A DNA stretch of 64,000 bases, taken from the NCBI RefSeq assembly GCF_002549795.1, contig NZ_CP021435.1, positions 2,294,001 to 2,358,000 on the forward strand. Reading direction: 5' to 3'. The notes under the pieces were generated by a model. That model worked only from the letters and a program-made list of their open reading frames with translations. It was not told the DNA's origin and did not search any database. Made by a program: the position numbers and the translations under genes. Shown in pieces: positions 7,294 to 15,762 of this stretch (position 1 is its first letter; the number at the start of each line of letters is the position of its first letter). The DNA comes from Halomonas beimenensis. GTDB lineage: Bacteria > Pseudomonadota > Gammaproteobacteria > Pseudomonadales > Halomonadaceae.

Positions 7294-8835
7294 TCAGTTG
7301 GAGCTGGATAGCCCCCCCAACAGGCCACCCTCCCCGCCGAGCAGGCCGGAGGTCACGCCATCCACGGTGCCGGTCACGCCGCCCAGCAGGCCGCCTTCGC
7401 CACCGAGCAATCCGTCCTCGCCGCCCTGCAGGCCGGAGGTCACGCCATCCACGGTGCCGGTCACGCCGCCCAGCAGGCCGCCTTCGCCGCCGAGCAATCC
7501 GCCCTCGCCGCCCAGCAGGCCGGAGGTCACGCCATCCACGGTGCCGGTCACGCCGCCCAGCAGGCCGCCTTCGCCGCCGAGCAATCCGCCCTCGCCGCCC
7601 AGCAGGCCGGAGGTCACGCCATCCACGGTGCCGGTCACGCCGCCCAGCAGGTCGCCTTCGCCGCCGAGCAATCCGCCCTCGCCGCCCAGCAGGCCGGAGG
7701 TCACGCCACCCAGCAGACCGCCTTCGCCAGCGAGCAACCCGCCCTCGCCATCTAGCAGCCCACCCAGCAGGCCGCTATCGCCGGCCAACAGGCCGTCCTC
7801 GCCGACCAGCAACCCACCGGTCAGCCCTCCGATACCACCGAGCAAGGCACCTTCGCCCTCGAGCAGGCTGCCGTTGCCTCCCAACAGACCTGACAGAAGT
7901 CCGCTATCCCCCATCAGGCCGTCCAGCAGGCCGACTCCCAGAAGGCCATCCTGTATCTCGGAATCCGCTGTCAACAGACCGCCGGCATCGCCAATGAGGC
8001 GTCCACCGGAGGCGACGAGGTCGCCAACCCCGGCCAGCTGGATGGTGCCATCGCCCAGTCGCTCGCCCAGAACCACGACGCCCCCCCCGGCCTGGCTCAG
8101 CAGGCGATTGCCTACGGGGCCCACGATCAAGGCATCGCCCAGGCGTTGCGTCGTGCCTTCGACGTTGACCACCAGGGGACGCACCACCCCGGTCAGTTCG
8201 GCGGTCAACCCGGAGAGGTGCCCATTCTCGCGGGTGAGGGCCATCGTCAGGGCATCGCCGGTCGAGGTGACGGTAAGTCCCAGTTGGGACACCGTGCCGC
8301 CAAGGCTCGCCAGCAGACCGGTTTCGGCATCGACCTGCATCAATACCGGCAGGGTATCGAGCGCGGCGACGGTCTCCCCCAGACTCGACACGGCCTGGCC
8401 GGCATGCGCCACGGTCCCCGTCGCCCCCGCCAGGGTGGTACCCAGGGCGTTGTCGTTCTCGGTCAGGTTGCCAAGGCCATGGCGCAGACCGGCGGACAGG
8501 CTGTTGACGCCGTCACCGAGGTCGTTGACGACGTTACCGGCCCCATCCGTCACCCCACCGAGAAGCGGCGCATCCAGCTGCTGGATGGTGCCACCGAGGG
8601 TCTTCACCACCTCGCCGGCCCCGCCAGTGGCATCAGCGGCATCATTGACGACCCGCTCGGAGCTCGTGAGCTCTGCCGAGGAGGAGCCATCCTCGTCGCC
8701 ATTCGCCCCACTGCCCCCCCCACCCGGCGACTGCGAAATTTCCGAGGTTCCACTGCAGCCGGCTAGCGCCACCGCCAGGACCAGCGCGGAAAAGGGGAGG
8801 AACGGGGGGGTTGTCGATGAGCTGTTCCCTGCCAT
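7294..8835 (-). CDS. Gly/Leu-rich repeat lipoprotein (collagen-like-repeat annotation class)
   Basis: A 513-residue predicted lipoprotein: an export signal ends in the lipobox LAGC with Cys27. It is followed by a Gly/Ser/Asp linker and a middle region of irregular Gly-rich repeats (LGGTVSQLGLTVTSTGDAL-like). The C-terminal 220 residues are built of GLLGG/EGG units, including four 29-residue repeats containing VTGTVDGVTSG. Strictly it is not Gly-X-Y collagen. Such proteins are often labelled collagen-like or hypothetical. The start ATG has GAGG five bases upstream. Position directly before a TPS transporter and the Flp locus suggests a surface or adhesion role, which is inference only. The biochemical function is unknown. 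Confidence 0.75.
   Translation of the reverse strand: MAGNSSSTTPPFLPFSALVLAVALAGCSGTSEISQSPGGGGSGANGDEDGSSSAELTSSERVVNDAADATGGAGEVVKTLGGTIQQLDAPLLGGVTDGAGNVVNDLGDGVNSLSAGLRHGLGNLTENDNALGTTLAGATGTVAHAGQAVSSLGETVAALDTLPVLMQVDAETGLLASLGGTVSQLGLTVTSTGDALTMALTRENGHLSGLTAELTGVVRPLVVNVEGTTQRLGDALIVGPVGNRLLSQAGGGVVVLGERLGDGTIQLAGVGDLVASGGRLIGDAGGLLTADSEIQDGLLGVGLLDGLMGDSGLLSGLLGGNGSLLEGEGALLGGIGGLTGGLLVGEDGLLAGDSGLLGGLLDGEGGLLAGEGGLLGGVTSGLLGGEGGLLGGEGDLLGGVTGTVDGVTSGLLGGEGGLLGGEGGLLGGVTGTVDGVTSGLLGGEGGLLGGEGGLLGGVTGTVDGVTSGLQGGEDGLLGGEGGLLGGVTGTVDGVTSGLLGGEGGLLGGLSSSN
7351..7698 (-). repeat. Four tandem 87-bp in-frame repeats in the lipoprotein gene
   Basis: The word GGTCACGCCATCCACGG recurs at 7351, 7438, 7525 and 7612 at exact 87-bp intervals. 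A shortened unit begins at 7699 (GGTCACGCCACC). Each unit encodes 29 residues, so copy-number change would keep the reading frame. Units differ at only a few bases, which suggests recent duplication. Confidence 0.9.
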
Positions 8836-9033
8836 GATCGCCTCACTCTGTCTTCTCTGCCTGTCGTGACACCGCGAAGAGGGGACCGATCGCTCCAGGA
8901 CCTCTTCGCCCTGATGGCACTCTACACAGCGCCCTCCAGGAGAAAAACCATCGCCCCATGCCCAGACGACTCTTCAAGTCATTGTTTTTAAATGACTTTT
9001 ACAAGAAGAAAAGACGATAACCCCTCGCTTTCA

Positions 9034-9047
9034 TAAGAGATCTCTTA
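9034..9047. promoter_or_regulatory. Perfect 14-bp palindrome, candidate operator
   Basis: TAAGAGATCTCTTA is a perfect palindrome within an AT-rich patch about 200 bp upstream of the repeat lipoprotein start. It is a plausible binding site for a dimeric regulator. No matching regulator gene is adjacent, so the assignment is only by symmetry and position. Confidence 0.35.
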
Positions 9048-9246
9048 CACTGCTTTCAGCGCACTCACAACGCACCGATGGGGCGATCGCCTCGGCTCGA
9101 CGTCGGGAACCATCGAAGGAGATCGAGTCCAGCAGGGGTCGGCAACAGGGAGAGCAGGTGGCCATGTCCCAAAGACAGGGTACCCGGGGCAAGAGCAGGC
9201 CGGATGGGGAGGAGAGAAAGAGGAAGGTTCGGAGGCAATCGCCCAA

Positions 9247-9280
9247 GAAAAAACCACCCCTGTCGCCAGGGGTGGTTTTG
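9247..9280 (-). terminator. Intrinsic terminator of the lpp-like gene
   Basis: On the minus strand, AAACCACCCCT and AGGGGTGGTTT form an 11-bp stem closed by a short GGCGAC-type loop. A run of T follows the stem. It begins about 40 bases after the lpp-like stop codon, as expected for a strongly expressed single gene. Confidence 0.85.
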
Positions 9281-9322
9281 GCATGGCATCACCAGGCGCC
9301 GAGCCTGGCCTGCGCAACCGCC

Positions 9323-9586
9323 TTACTTGCGCATGGAACGCTCGAACATGCGGTTCATCTCTTCACGGTTCTGCTGGGACATCTGCAGGGCCGCTTGTGC
9401 GTCGCGCTGAGCCTGGTTGGCGGTGTTCTGGGCCTGGGTGGCGATGCTGCGAGCCTCGGCGGCATCGGCCTGGGCGGACTCGGCGGTCATGCGAACTTCT
9501 TCCAGGGCACTGGAGGAAGCACAGCCGGCCAGAACGGCGAGAGAGGCGGCAGCGGCGGACAGCTTCAGAGTGGTCTTGAGAGTCAT
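9323..9586 (-). CDS. Lpp/OprI-like alanine-zipper outer-membrane lipoprotein
   Basis: An 87-residue lipoprotein: signal peptide with lipobox LAGC (Cys22), then a continuous Ala/Gln-rich helix (SAQADAAEARSIATQAQNTANQAQ) with heptad-like Ala spacing. This matches the alanine-zipper Lpp/OprI family of Braun-type lipoproteins. The C-terminus ends RSMRK, with a terminal Lys as used in E. coli Lpp for peptidoglycan linkage. ATG at 9586 was chosen because it starts a clean signal peptide behind an AAGGAGAA-type site; a longer upstream frame has no such site. A strong terminator follows. An L,D-transpeptidase gene lies just upstream on the same strand, which is suggestive because such enzymes attach Lpp. 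Confidence 0.85.
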   Translation of the reverse strand: MTLKTTLKLSAAAASLAVLAGCASSSALEEVRMTAESAQADAAEARSIATQAQNTANQAQRDAQAALQMSQQNREEMNRMFERSMRK

Positions 9587-9766
9587 GGTGTTCTCCTTGG
9601 GTCTTCCTTGGTACTGCGTTGGTGATGCCTGAAGAACAGGCTTCCTGCTTCTGCAGGCCCTTTCGACAGCAACGATGCTGCTGCATGTCACGTCAACCAA
9701 GCGATGTCATGGAAACAGGGGACAGCGCTTGTCTGAATACTAGAACGTCCTTAACGCATATAAAGC

Positions 9767-10393
9767 CTAGCGGATGACGACCCGCGTGCCAATGTCGATC
9801 ATCGACGACAGGGCCTCGACCTGGGCGTCGGTGACCGCGACACACCCATTGGTCCAGTGGAAACGTCGATGAATCTCCGGATCCCCCACGCCGACCCCGT
9901 GAATGCCGATGTACCCCCCCAGGGCCGTTTCCTGGGGCGGCTCGCCGTGACGGCGATAATGGGCGAAATAGTCGTCGTAGTCCTGCTGGCTGTAGACGCC
10001 GGACTCCAGAGCCATGCGGGCATGGGTGGGCGTGGGATAGTCCAGGCCGACGAAGATGTGATACTTGCTGGCGTGGTTGAAACGCATCACGCGAAACTCG
10101 CCGAGCGGCGTGACACGGTCGCCGCGGACCCGCTGGGGCTTGGCCCCCCCGCGTCCCAGGGAGATGGGAGAGAATCGGTCGATCATCGCCTCCCCCCGAA
10201 AAATGCTCAGCGACGCCTCGCGATCCTCGACGAGCACCCAGAGCTCCCGGGAATGGCGCGGAGTGCCGGCTTGGCGCAAGAGGCTCGTCATCAGGTCGGA
10301 GGCCGCCTGAGCGGGGGACCAGAAGGGCAGACTCAGGGCCAGCAGGCCGAACCGTCTTCGGGTCAGGGCGGGGAGGTCGTCCATCTTCGTCAT
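9767..10393 (-). CDS. L,D-transpeptidase family protein (YkuD domain), probable Tat export
   Basis: A periplasmic YkuD-fold enzyme of about 208 residues. The N-terminus TRRRFGLLALSLPFWSPAQAA has a twin-arginine motif followed by a hydrophobic stretch, so Tat export is likely. The catalytic block reads IHG-VGVGDPEIHRRFHWTNGC, i.e. the conserved His and the TNGC active-site Cys. These enzymes form 3-3 peptidoglycan cross-links or attach lipoproteins to peptidoglycan through Cys acyl-enzymes. Start is uncertain: ATG at 10393 best precedes the signal peptide, but its ribosome-binding site is weak. It lies about 180 bp upstream of the Lpp-like gene, so a functional link is possible. It closely resembles the ErfK/YafK-type small L,D-transpeptidases. 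Confidence 0.85.
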   Translation of the reverse strand: MTKMDDLPALTRRRFGLLALSLPFWSPAQAASDLMTSLLRQAGTPRHSRELWVLVEDREASLSIFRGEAMIDRFSPISLGRGGAKPQRVRGDRVTPLGEFRVMRFNHASKYHIFVGLDYPTPTHARMALESGVYSQQDYDDYFAHYRRHGEPPQETALGGYIGIHGVGVGDPEIHRRFHWTNGCVAVTDAQVEALSSMIDIGTRVVIR

Positions 10394-10517
10394 GAATTCA
10401 TCGTGGCAGGAAAGCGGGCACGCCGTTATAACGCATTCCACCCGGGCTGTCAGGTGGCATCGGCTCACGGTGGAGCGGCTAGTCTGAAAGACGCCTGAAG
10501 CTCGAGGAGGAATCCGC

Positions 10518-12941
10518 ATGTCCCATGGCCAGAACGACCCGGGCACGTCGCCATCCGGCGACAGCTTCCGAGACGCCGCCTTCGAGGATTGGGCCCGTGG
10601 CCTCGCCATGATCCGTCATGAGCCGACGACCCGCGCCCGGATCGCCCAGTGGCTCGACCACCATGCGCGGGACCCGGCCGACCGGCAGGACTGGTTGCGA
10701 CTGCTGCACGCCGCCGATCGCGTGGCCAGCATGGGCATGTGGCTGGTGGTGCACATGACCTATACCCGCCGTGTCCAGCTGGACGGGCAGCCACTGGCCG
10801 CCGTCGACTTCAAGCGCTCCCCCGAGGGACATACCGGTGGCGCCCTGAACATGGTGATCGGCTATGTGGGTTACCTGCTCGCCAACGCCATGGCGCGGCG
10901 AACCCGTGCCTGGACCATGGGACAGGGCCATTGCGTGGCCGCGATCGACGCGGTCAACGTGCTGATGGACAACACGACGCCTGCCCATGCCGCCCGCTAT
11001 GCCCTCGACGACACCGGCCTGACCCGGCTGGCGAAGGACTTCTATGCGTGCCGGGTGCGCCCCGATGGCCGCCCCGTGTCACCGCTGGGCAGCCACGTCA
11101 ACCCGCATACCGCGGGGGGAGCCGCCGAGGGCGGCTACCTGGGATTCACCGGCCTTCAGTACGTGCACATGCCGCTGCCGGGGCAAGCTCTGGTGGCCTT
11201 CCTGAGCGATGGTGCCTTCGAGGAGCAGCGAGGCTCGGATTGGGTGCCCCGCTGGTGGCGGGCCGAGGATTGCGGCCCCGTGGTCCCGGTGATGATCGCC
11301 AACGGCCGGCGGATCGATCAGCGCACCGGCATGAACCAGGCCGGGGGCACCGCCTGGTTCCAGGATCACCTGACCCTCAACGGCTTCTCGCCCCTGACCG
11401 TCGATGGCCGGGACCCGGCGGCGGTGGCCTGGGGGATCCTCACCGCCGAGACGGAACTGGCCGAGCGCAGCGCCCTGATCCGCTCCGGCCGTGCCCGCTA
11501 CCCGATCCGCATGCCCTACGTCATCGCCGAGACGATCAAGGGCTACGGCTTCCCCGGGGCCGGCACCAATGCCGCCCACAACCTGCCCCTGGGGGCCAAT
11601 CCGGCCGAGGACAGCGAGGCGCGCCGCCGCTTCCATGCCGGCGTGGCGCGCCTGCACGTGCCGCTCGGCGAGCTCGGTGACGCCATCGGCCGCCTGCGCA
11701 ATCACGCGGCCACCGCCCGCCCCAAGGAGCGGGATCATGCCCTGGCCGACCCTCGAGTGCCCCTGCCCCACTTTCCTGCGCCTCCCACCTTCCCGCTCGG
11801 CGACGCCGTCTCCCCCATGGCGGCCCTGGACGAGGCCATCCTCGGCGTCGTGGAGGCCAATCCCGAGCTGCGCGTGCGAATCGGCAATCCCGACGAGATG
11901 CGCAGCAATCGGCTCGACAGGACCCTGGACCGGTTGCGCCACCGGGTCACGGATCCCGAACCGGACGTCGCCGAGGCACTGGACGGCGCCGTCATCACCG
12001 CCCTGAACGAAGAGGCCGTGGTCAACGCGGCCCTGGCCAACAAGCAAGGCCTGAACCTGGTCGCCAGCTACGAAGCCTTCGCGGTCAAGATGCTCGGCGC
12101 CATGCGCCAGGAGGTCATCTTCGCCCGCCATGCCCGGGAGGCCGGCCGAGTGCCGGGGTGGCTCTCGGTTCCCGTGCTGGCCAGCTCCCATCTCTGGGAG
12201 AACGGCAAGAACGAGCAGTCCCATCAGGATCCCACCCTCTGCGAGGCCTGGCTGGGCGAGCTGGAAGACGTGGCCCCCACCCTCTTTCCCGTCGATGCGA
12301 CGAGCGCCATCGAGGCGCTGCGCGACCTCTACCTAAGCCACGCGCGGGTGGGCGTGATGGTCGTGCCGAAGCGGGCGGTTCCGGTACGCCTCACGCCCGA
12401 GCAGGCCCGACGGTTGACCCGGGATGGCCTGCTCGGGCTGCACGAGCCGGCCGCCCCACGGGTGCAGCTCTTCGCCATCGGCGCCTATCAGCTCATCGAG
12501 GCGGAGAAGGCCCGGGACCGCCTGGAGGCCGCCGGCGTGGCGGCGGGACTCTATGCACTCCTCGCCCCGGGGCGCCTCCGGGAACCCCGGGATGACGCCG
12601 AAGGGAGAGTCGTGCAGCCCGCCACGCACCTGCACCGCCTGGTCCCCGGCTGCCCGGCCCGGGTCTTCCTCTGCCATGGCCGTCCCGAGGTCTTCGCCGG
12701 CACCCTGCGCCCCCTGGATACCGGTGGCGGCAGCCGCTTCCTGGGCTACCGCAACCAGGGTGGCACCCTGGACACCTTCGGCATGCTGTTCGCCAATCGC
12801 TGCACCTGGGCCCACGCCCTCGCGGCCGTCGCGACGGCGGCGGGCCTGCCCCCTGCCTCCCTGCTCACGGAGGCGGAACGCCGCGCCTTGGCCGGCCAGG
12901 GCGATCCCGAGGTGCTGCGCGACGTCAGGCGGCCAGGATAG
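10518..12941 (+). CDS. Phosphoketolase-family thiamine diphosphate enzyme (divergent)
   Basis: An 807-residue protein with the domain layout of xylulose-5-phosphate/fructose-6-phosphate phosphoketolases (about 790-820 residues). Visible blocks are EGHTGGALNMVIGYVGYL, TMGQGHCVAAIDAVN, the ThDP region LSDGAFEEQRGSDW...ANGRRIDQRT, a PYVIAETIKGYGFPG loop, and C-terminal ENGKNEQSHQDP and GNQGGTLDT-like sequences. Several classic motifs are altered (GDG is SDG), so it is a divergent subfamily. Some databases call relatives of this type xylulose 5-phosphate 3-epimerase; I cannot decide from sequence alone. The ATG lies behind GAGGAGG. It is a single gene whose last 17 bases overlap the convergent ATPase gene. 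Confidence 0.75.
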   Translation: MSHGQNDPGTSPSGDSFRDAAFEDWARGLAMIRHEPTTRARIAQWLDHHARDPADRQDWLRLLHAADRVASMGMWLVVHMTYTRRVQLDGQPLAAVDFKRSPEGHTGGALNMVIGYVGYLLANAMARRTRAWTMGQGHCVAAIDAVNVLMDNTTPAHAARYALDDTGLTRLAKDFYACRVRPDGRPVSPLGSHVNPHTAGGAAEGGYLGFTGLQYVHMPLPGQALVAFLSDGAFEEQRGSDWVPRWWRAEDCGPVVPVMIANGRRIDQRTGMNQAGGTAWFQDHLTLNGFSPLTVDGRDPAAVAWGILTAETELAERSALIRSGRARYPIRMPYVIAETIKGYGFPGAGTNAAHNLPLGANPAEDSEARRRFHAGVARLHVPLGELGDAIGRLRNHAATARPKERDHALADPRVPLPHFPAPPTFPLGDAVSPMAALDEAILGVVEANPELRVRIGNPDEMRSNRLDRTLDRLRHRVTDPEPDVAEALDGAVITALNEEAVVNAALANKQGLNLVASYEAFAVKMLGAMRQEVIFARHAREAGRVPGWLSVPVLASSHLWENGKNEQSHQDPTLCEAWLGELEDVAPTLFPVDATSAIEALRDLYLSHARVGVMVVPKRAVPVRLTPEQARRLTRDGLLGLHEPAAPRVQLFAIGAYQLIEAEKARDRLEAAGVAAGLYALLAPGRLREPRDDAEGRVVQPATHLHRLVPGCPARVFLCHGRPEVFAGTLRPLDTGGGSRFLGYRNQGGTLDTFGMLFANRCTWAHALAAVATAAGLPPASLLTEAERRALAGQGDPEVLRDVRRPG

Positions 12942-14163
12942 CCCCCATGCGCAGCACTTCGGCCAGGGAGGTCACCCCCTGGGACGCCTTGGCCAGGCCG
13001 TCCTCGAGCAAGAGGGTCTCGCCCCGCTCGATCAACGCATGACGCAGCTGGTTCTCGTCGGCATGGCGCAGCAGCCGCCCGTGATCCTCGAGGGTCGGCT
13101 GCCAGAGCTCGAAGATTCCGACCCGGCCACGATAGCCGAGCCCCTGGCAATGCCGGCAACCGGGGGCCTTCCAGACACGCGCCGGGACCGTCGCCCCGGC
13201 CGCCGCCAGCCACTCGGCTTCCACCGCACCGGGGGCGGTAGGGCGACGGCAATGGGTACAGAGACGACGGACCAGTCGCTGGGCGATGACCAGGCCCAGG
13301 CCGGTGCTGATCTCGGCGTCGTCGAGGCCCAGTTGTCGCAGAGTGGAGACGACCCCGACCGCATCGCGGCTATGCAGGGTCCCCATCAGGGATCGGCCCC
13401 CATTGGCAACGCTCATCGCGGCCTCCGCCGATCCCGGGTCCCGGATCTCGCCGATAAGCACGTAGTCCGGATCCAGGCGCAGCATGCAGCGGGTGCCGGT
13501 GGTGAAGTCCAGGCCATGGTCGGGATCCACTTGCACCTGATTGATGCCCGGGATCTCGTACTCCACCGGATCCTCCAGGGTCACCACCTGGCTCTCGGTG
13601 AGCCGCAGCCGATGCAGCAGGGTATACAGGGTCGTGGTCTTGCCGGCTCCGGTCGGGCCGGCGACCAGCAGCATTCCGCCGGTGGCGTCCATCCAGCGCC
13701 GCAGCCCCCGCACGCCCGCCTCACCGAGTCCCAGAGACTCGGGATCGTCGAAGCGCCGCGGCGGAGCCAGGAAGCGCAGGGCCAGCTTCTCTCCCGCCAC
13801 GCAATTGACGGCCGTTGCCCGAAGGTAGAGGGTCTGCCCCCGGCGAGGCGCCCAGGCGAAACTGCCCTCGGTGGTCGTCCGTGACGGCAAGGGATCGAGT
13901 CCGGCGAGCACCTTGAGCTGGTTGAGGAGACGCTGCCCCGGGGCGGCGGCCAGGCTAGGCGCCCCGACGACATGACCGTCGATGCGCAGCCGGAGGCGCA
14001 GGCTGTCCTCCACCGGGTCGAGATGGACATCGCTGGCCCGAGCCTGCCAGGCATCGTGCAGCAGGGCATGGGCCTCCATGGAGCCTTCCTCGCTGGCCTC
14101 CGCCAGCGAGGGGAGCAAGGGAGGGGAGCGCGGAGTGGGGGAGGCGGCGGGGGGCTCGTGCAT
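12925..14163 (-). CDS. GspE/PulE/PilB-family secretion ATPase, short orphan
   Basis: A type II secretion or type IV pilus assembly-type ATPase of 412 residues. Present are an N2-like region (ASDVHLDPVEDSLRLRLRIDG), Walker A (GPTGAGKTT), Asp box (TLEDPVEYEI), Walker B (DPDYVLIGEIRD), His box (GTLHSRDAVG) and a four-Cys zinc motif (CTHC, CRHC). It lacks the N1 domain that makes full-length PilB/GspE about 560 residues. The ATG at 14163 has AGGAG seven bases upstream. No pilus or secretion genes are adjacent, so its partners must be elsewhere. Its 3' end overlaps that of the phosphoketolase gene. Confidence 0.85.
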   Translation of the reverse strand: MHEPPAASPTPRSPPLLPSLAEASEEGSMEAHALLHDAWQARASDVHLDPVEDSLRLRLRIDGHVVGAPSLAAAPGQRLLNQLKVLAGLDPLPSRTTTEGSFAWAPRRGQTLYLRATAVNCVAGEKLALRFLAPPRRFDDPESLGLGEAGVRGLRRWMDATGGMLLVAGPTGAGKTTTLYTLLHRLRLTESQVVTLEDPVEYEIPGINQVQVDPDHGLDFTTGTRCMLRLDPDYVLIGEIRDPGSAEAAMSVANGGRSLMGTLHSRDAVGVVSTLRQLGLDDAEISTGLGLVIAQRLVRRLCTHCRRPTAPGAVEAEWLAAAGATVPARVWKAPGCRHCQGLGYRGRVGIFELWQPTLEDHGRLLRHADENQLRHALIERGETLLLEDGLAKASQGVTSLAEVLRMGAILAA

Positions 14164-14230
14164 GAGGGCTCCTGAGGCAGGGCGGGACACGGCCTACAGC
14201 CTAGCAGCCTGCCGGGTTTGGCCGCCCGGC

Positions 14231-14695
14231 TCAGTAATCCTCGAGCCGCTGGATGTCGCGGGCCAGGCGACGTACCTCGTCATCTTCCGCGCCCATCAGG
14301 GCCTCGAAGAACTCCTGCTCCTCGCGCCCCACGGCACGCTCGGCGCGATGCCGGTAGAGGTCCTGCAGGGTGCGATGCATGGTCAGCGCGGTGGAGAGCA
14401 ATGCCTGGACGCCGTCGCCCTCGAGGGCCTCGGGCAGGCGTTCGAGGACCGGCAGATGGGGGAAGTCGTTGGGGTCGTCGAACCAGGTATCGAGCACCGG
14501 GCGATGATCGCTGCCATCGTGGAAGTAGGCCTCGAGCTCGCGCTTCATGCGCCGCTCGTGGTCGGCGAGATACTCCAGGGCCAGGCGCACCCGGGCTCCG
14601 ACGTCTCCCTCGGCCAGCCGCGTATAGGCTTCCTCGAGACGGCCATGATAGTCCGCCGCCCAGCGCACCAGCTCGCGCACCTGATGATATCGCAT
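14231..14695 (-). CDS. Small helical protein of unknown function, ferritin-like fold possible
   Basis: A 154-residue, almost all-helical, acidic protein with no signal peptide or membrane segment. His/Glu/Asp residues recur in helices (YHQVRELVRW, LADHERRMKREL, MHRTLQDLYRHRAE, REEQEFFEAL). A four-helix bundle of the rubrerythrin or DUF2383 sort is plausible, but I see no clear ExxH metal pair that would prove it. ATG at 14695 follows GGAGGGA; upstream in-frame sequence lacks such a site. It is divergent from the potassium channel gene and not in an operon. Function unknown. Confidence 0.6.
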   Translation of the reverse strand: MRYHQVRELVRWAADYHGRLEEAYTRLAEGDVGARVRLALEYLADHERRMKRELEAYFHDGSDHRPVLDTWFDDPNDFPHLPVLERLPEALEGDGVQALLSTALTMHRTLQDLYRHRAERAVGREEQEFFEALMGAEDDEVRRLARDIQRLEDY

Positions 14696-14835
14696 GGTCA
14701 ATCCCTCCGTGCCGGTGGACGCGAGGATCCGGTCCCATCTCCCCGCTACTGTTATCCTAGCCGAGTGGGTCGCGGATGCCGCTTGATCCAAGTCATCCCG
14801 TCCCTTCCCGACCACCGCCTGGCCAGGAGGCCGCC

Positions 14836-15288
14836 TTGATCGATGCCCTGTTCGATGCGAACCACTGGCTCGTGGCCCTGACCACCCTGATCCTGGTGGG
14901 GGCCTGCGTGCTGCTGCACTACGAGGTCTCGAGCGTGCTCAGCCACCTGATGCGGCGCACGGCGCCGACGCGACGACGGCGCTTCCTGGGCCTGATGTTC
15001 GGACTGCTGGCCGCCCACGTGGCGGAGATCTGGCTGTTCGGGCTGGCGGCCTGGTGGCTGGTCGGGGAGACCGGCGGCACCGTGGTCGGCGCCGCCCTGC
15101 ACAATGGACTGGACTATGTCTACCTGTCGGCGATCACCTTCACCACCCTGGGCTACGGCGACGTCTACCCCGAGGGGCCGCTGCGCTTCCTGATGGGTAC
15201 CGAATCGCTGACCGGCTTCATGCTGATCACCTGGTCGGCATCGCTCACCTTCCTGGAGATGCAGCGGCACTGGAACGATCAGGGCTGA
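14836..15288 (+). CDS. Two-TM potassium channel family protein
   Basis: An inner-membrane ion channel subunit of about 150 residues with the potassium selectivity filter TTLGYGD preceded by a pore helix (YLSAITFT). Hydrophobic segments lie at about residues 10-28, 48-75 and 120-140, the last after the filter. There is no RCK/TrkA regulatory domain. I chose the TTG at 14836 because a perfect AGGAGG lies five bases upstream. An ATG at 14776 would add a Pro-rich 20-residue leader with no good ribosome-binding site. The gene converges on the small gene after topA. Gating and physiological role cannot be read from sequence. Confidence 0.8.
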   Translation: MIDALFDANHWLVALTTLILVGACVLLHYEVSSVLSHLMRRTAPTRRRRFLGLMFGLLAAHVAEIWLFGLAAWWLVGETGGTVVGAALHNGLDYVYLSAITFTTLGYGDVYPEGPLRFLMGTESLTGFMLITWSASLTFLEMQRHWNDQG

Positions 15289-15297
15289 GCCGGTCGA

Positions 15298-15762
15298 CTA
15301 CCACTCCTCGCTGGTCTGGCGCAGCTCGGCGATCTCGCGCTTGGCCGCCCTCAGGCAGTCCTGAAGCTCCTCGCCCAGGGCGGCGGCACTGCCCACGGCG
15401 ATCAGGCCCTGGGCGGCGCCGCCGGTGCGGCGGGCCACCCCCTCGGAGGAGTGCAGCGCCTCGATCCGGCCGAGCAGCCGCGCCAGCCAGCTGTCCGGCC
15501 GGGCGGCCAGGCCGCGCAAGCGTTCGAGCTCCGCCAGGGCCATCCCCTCCGGGGCGAGCAGCTCATGCCAGTCATGGCGCTCGAGGCCGGCATGCTCGGT
15601 GACCTCGCGCAGCAGCGACTCCAGGGCCAGCTCGAGCAGCGCCAGGGCGCCCTCCTCGCCGGCCATGCGACGAGCCTCGGCATGCTCGTCGTCGCCGGCG
15701 GGCACGGCCGGCAGCAGCTCGGCCTGGTACAGCAGCTGATTGGTGCGGGCTCTCGGGGTCAC
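15298..15762 (-). CDS. Conserved small protein coupled to topA (DUF6586-like)
   Basis: A 154-residue helical soluble protein ([13 protein letters not shown] at the start, [30 protein letters not shown] near the end) with no catalytic motif that I recognise. The probable GTG start overlaps the topA stop codon (GTGA, 15759-15762), so it should be co-translated with topA. A small protein of this type follows topA in pseudomonads and relatives, where it is annotated as a domain of unknown function; that family name is from memory. A GTG at 15786 would give eight extra residues. Confidence 0.7.
   Translation of the reverse strand: MTPRARTNQLLYQAELLPAVPAGDDEHAEARRMAGEEGALALLELALESLLREVTEHAGLERHDWHELLAPEGMALAELERLRGLAARPDSWLARLLGRIEALHSSEGVARRTGGAAQGLIAVGSAAALGEELQDCLRAAKREIAELRQTSEEW

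Larger units (their letters stand above)
8836..9322. other. 487-bp gene-free region between the repeat lipoprotein and the lpp-like gene
   Basis: No convincing gene on either strand; short open frames here lack ribosome-binding sites and recognisable protein character. It holds an AT-rich stretch at about 8980-9050 with a perfect palindrome (9034-9047), which probably carries the upstream control region of the repeat lipoprotein gene, and the lpp-like terminator at 9247-9280. Confidence 0.6.

Noticed and set aside
7351..7720. Regular repeats that might be a CRISPR array
   Set aside because: Units are contiguous with no unique spacers and encode in-frame protein repeats.
9158..9625. Plus-strand frame through the lpp-like gene and its upstream region
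   Set aside because: It runs through a terminator and opposite a clear lipoprotein gene; no start signal.
10404..10432. TTATAAC upstream of the phosphoketolase gene as a promoter
   Set aside because: The matching -35 region (TGGCAG) is poor, and no sigma-54 pattern fits either.
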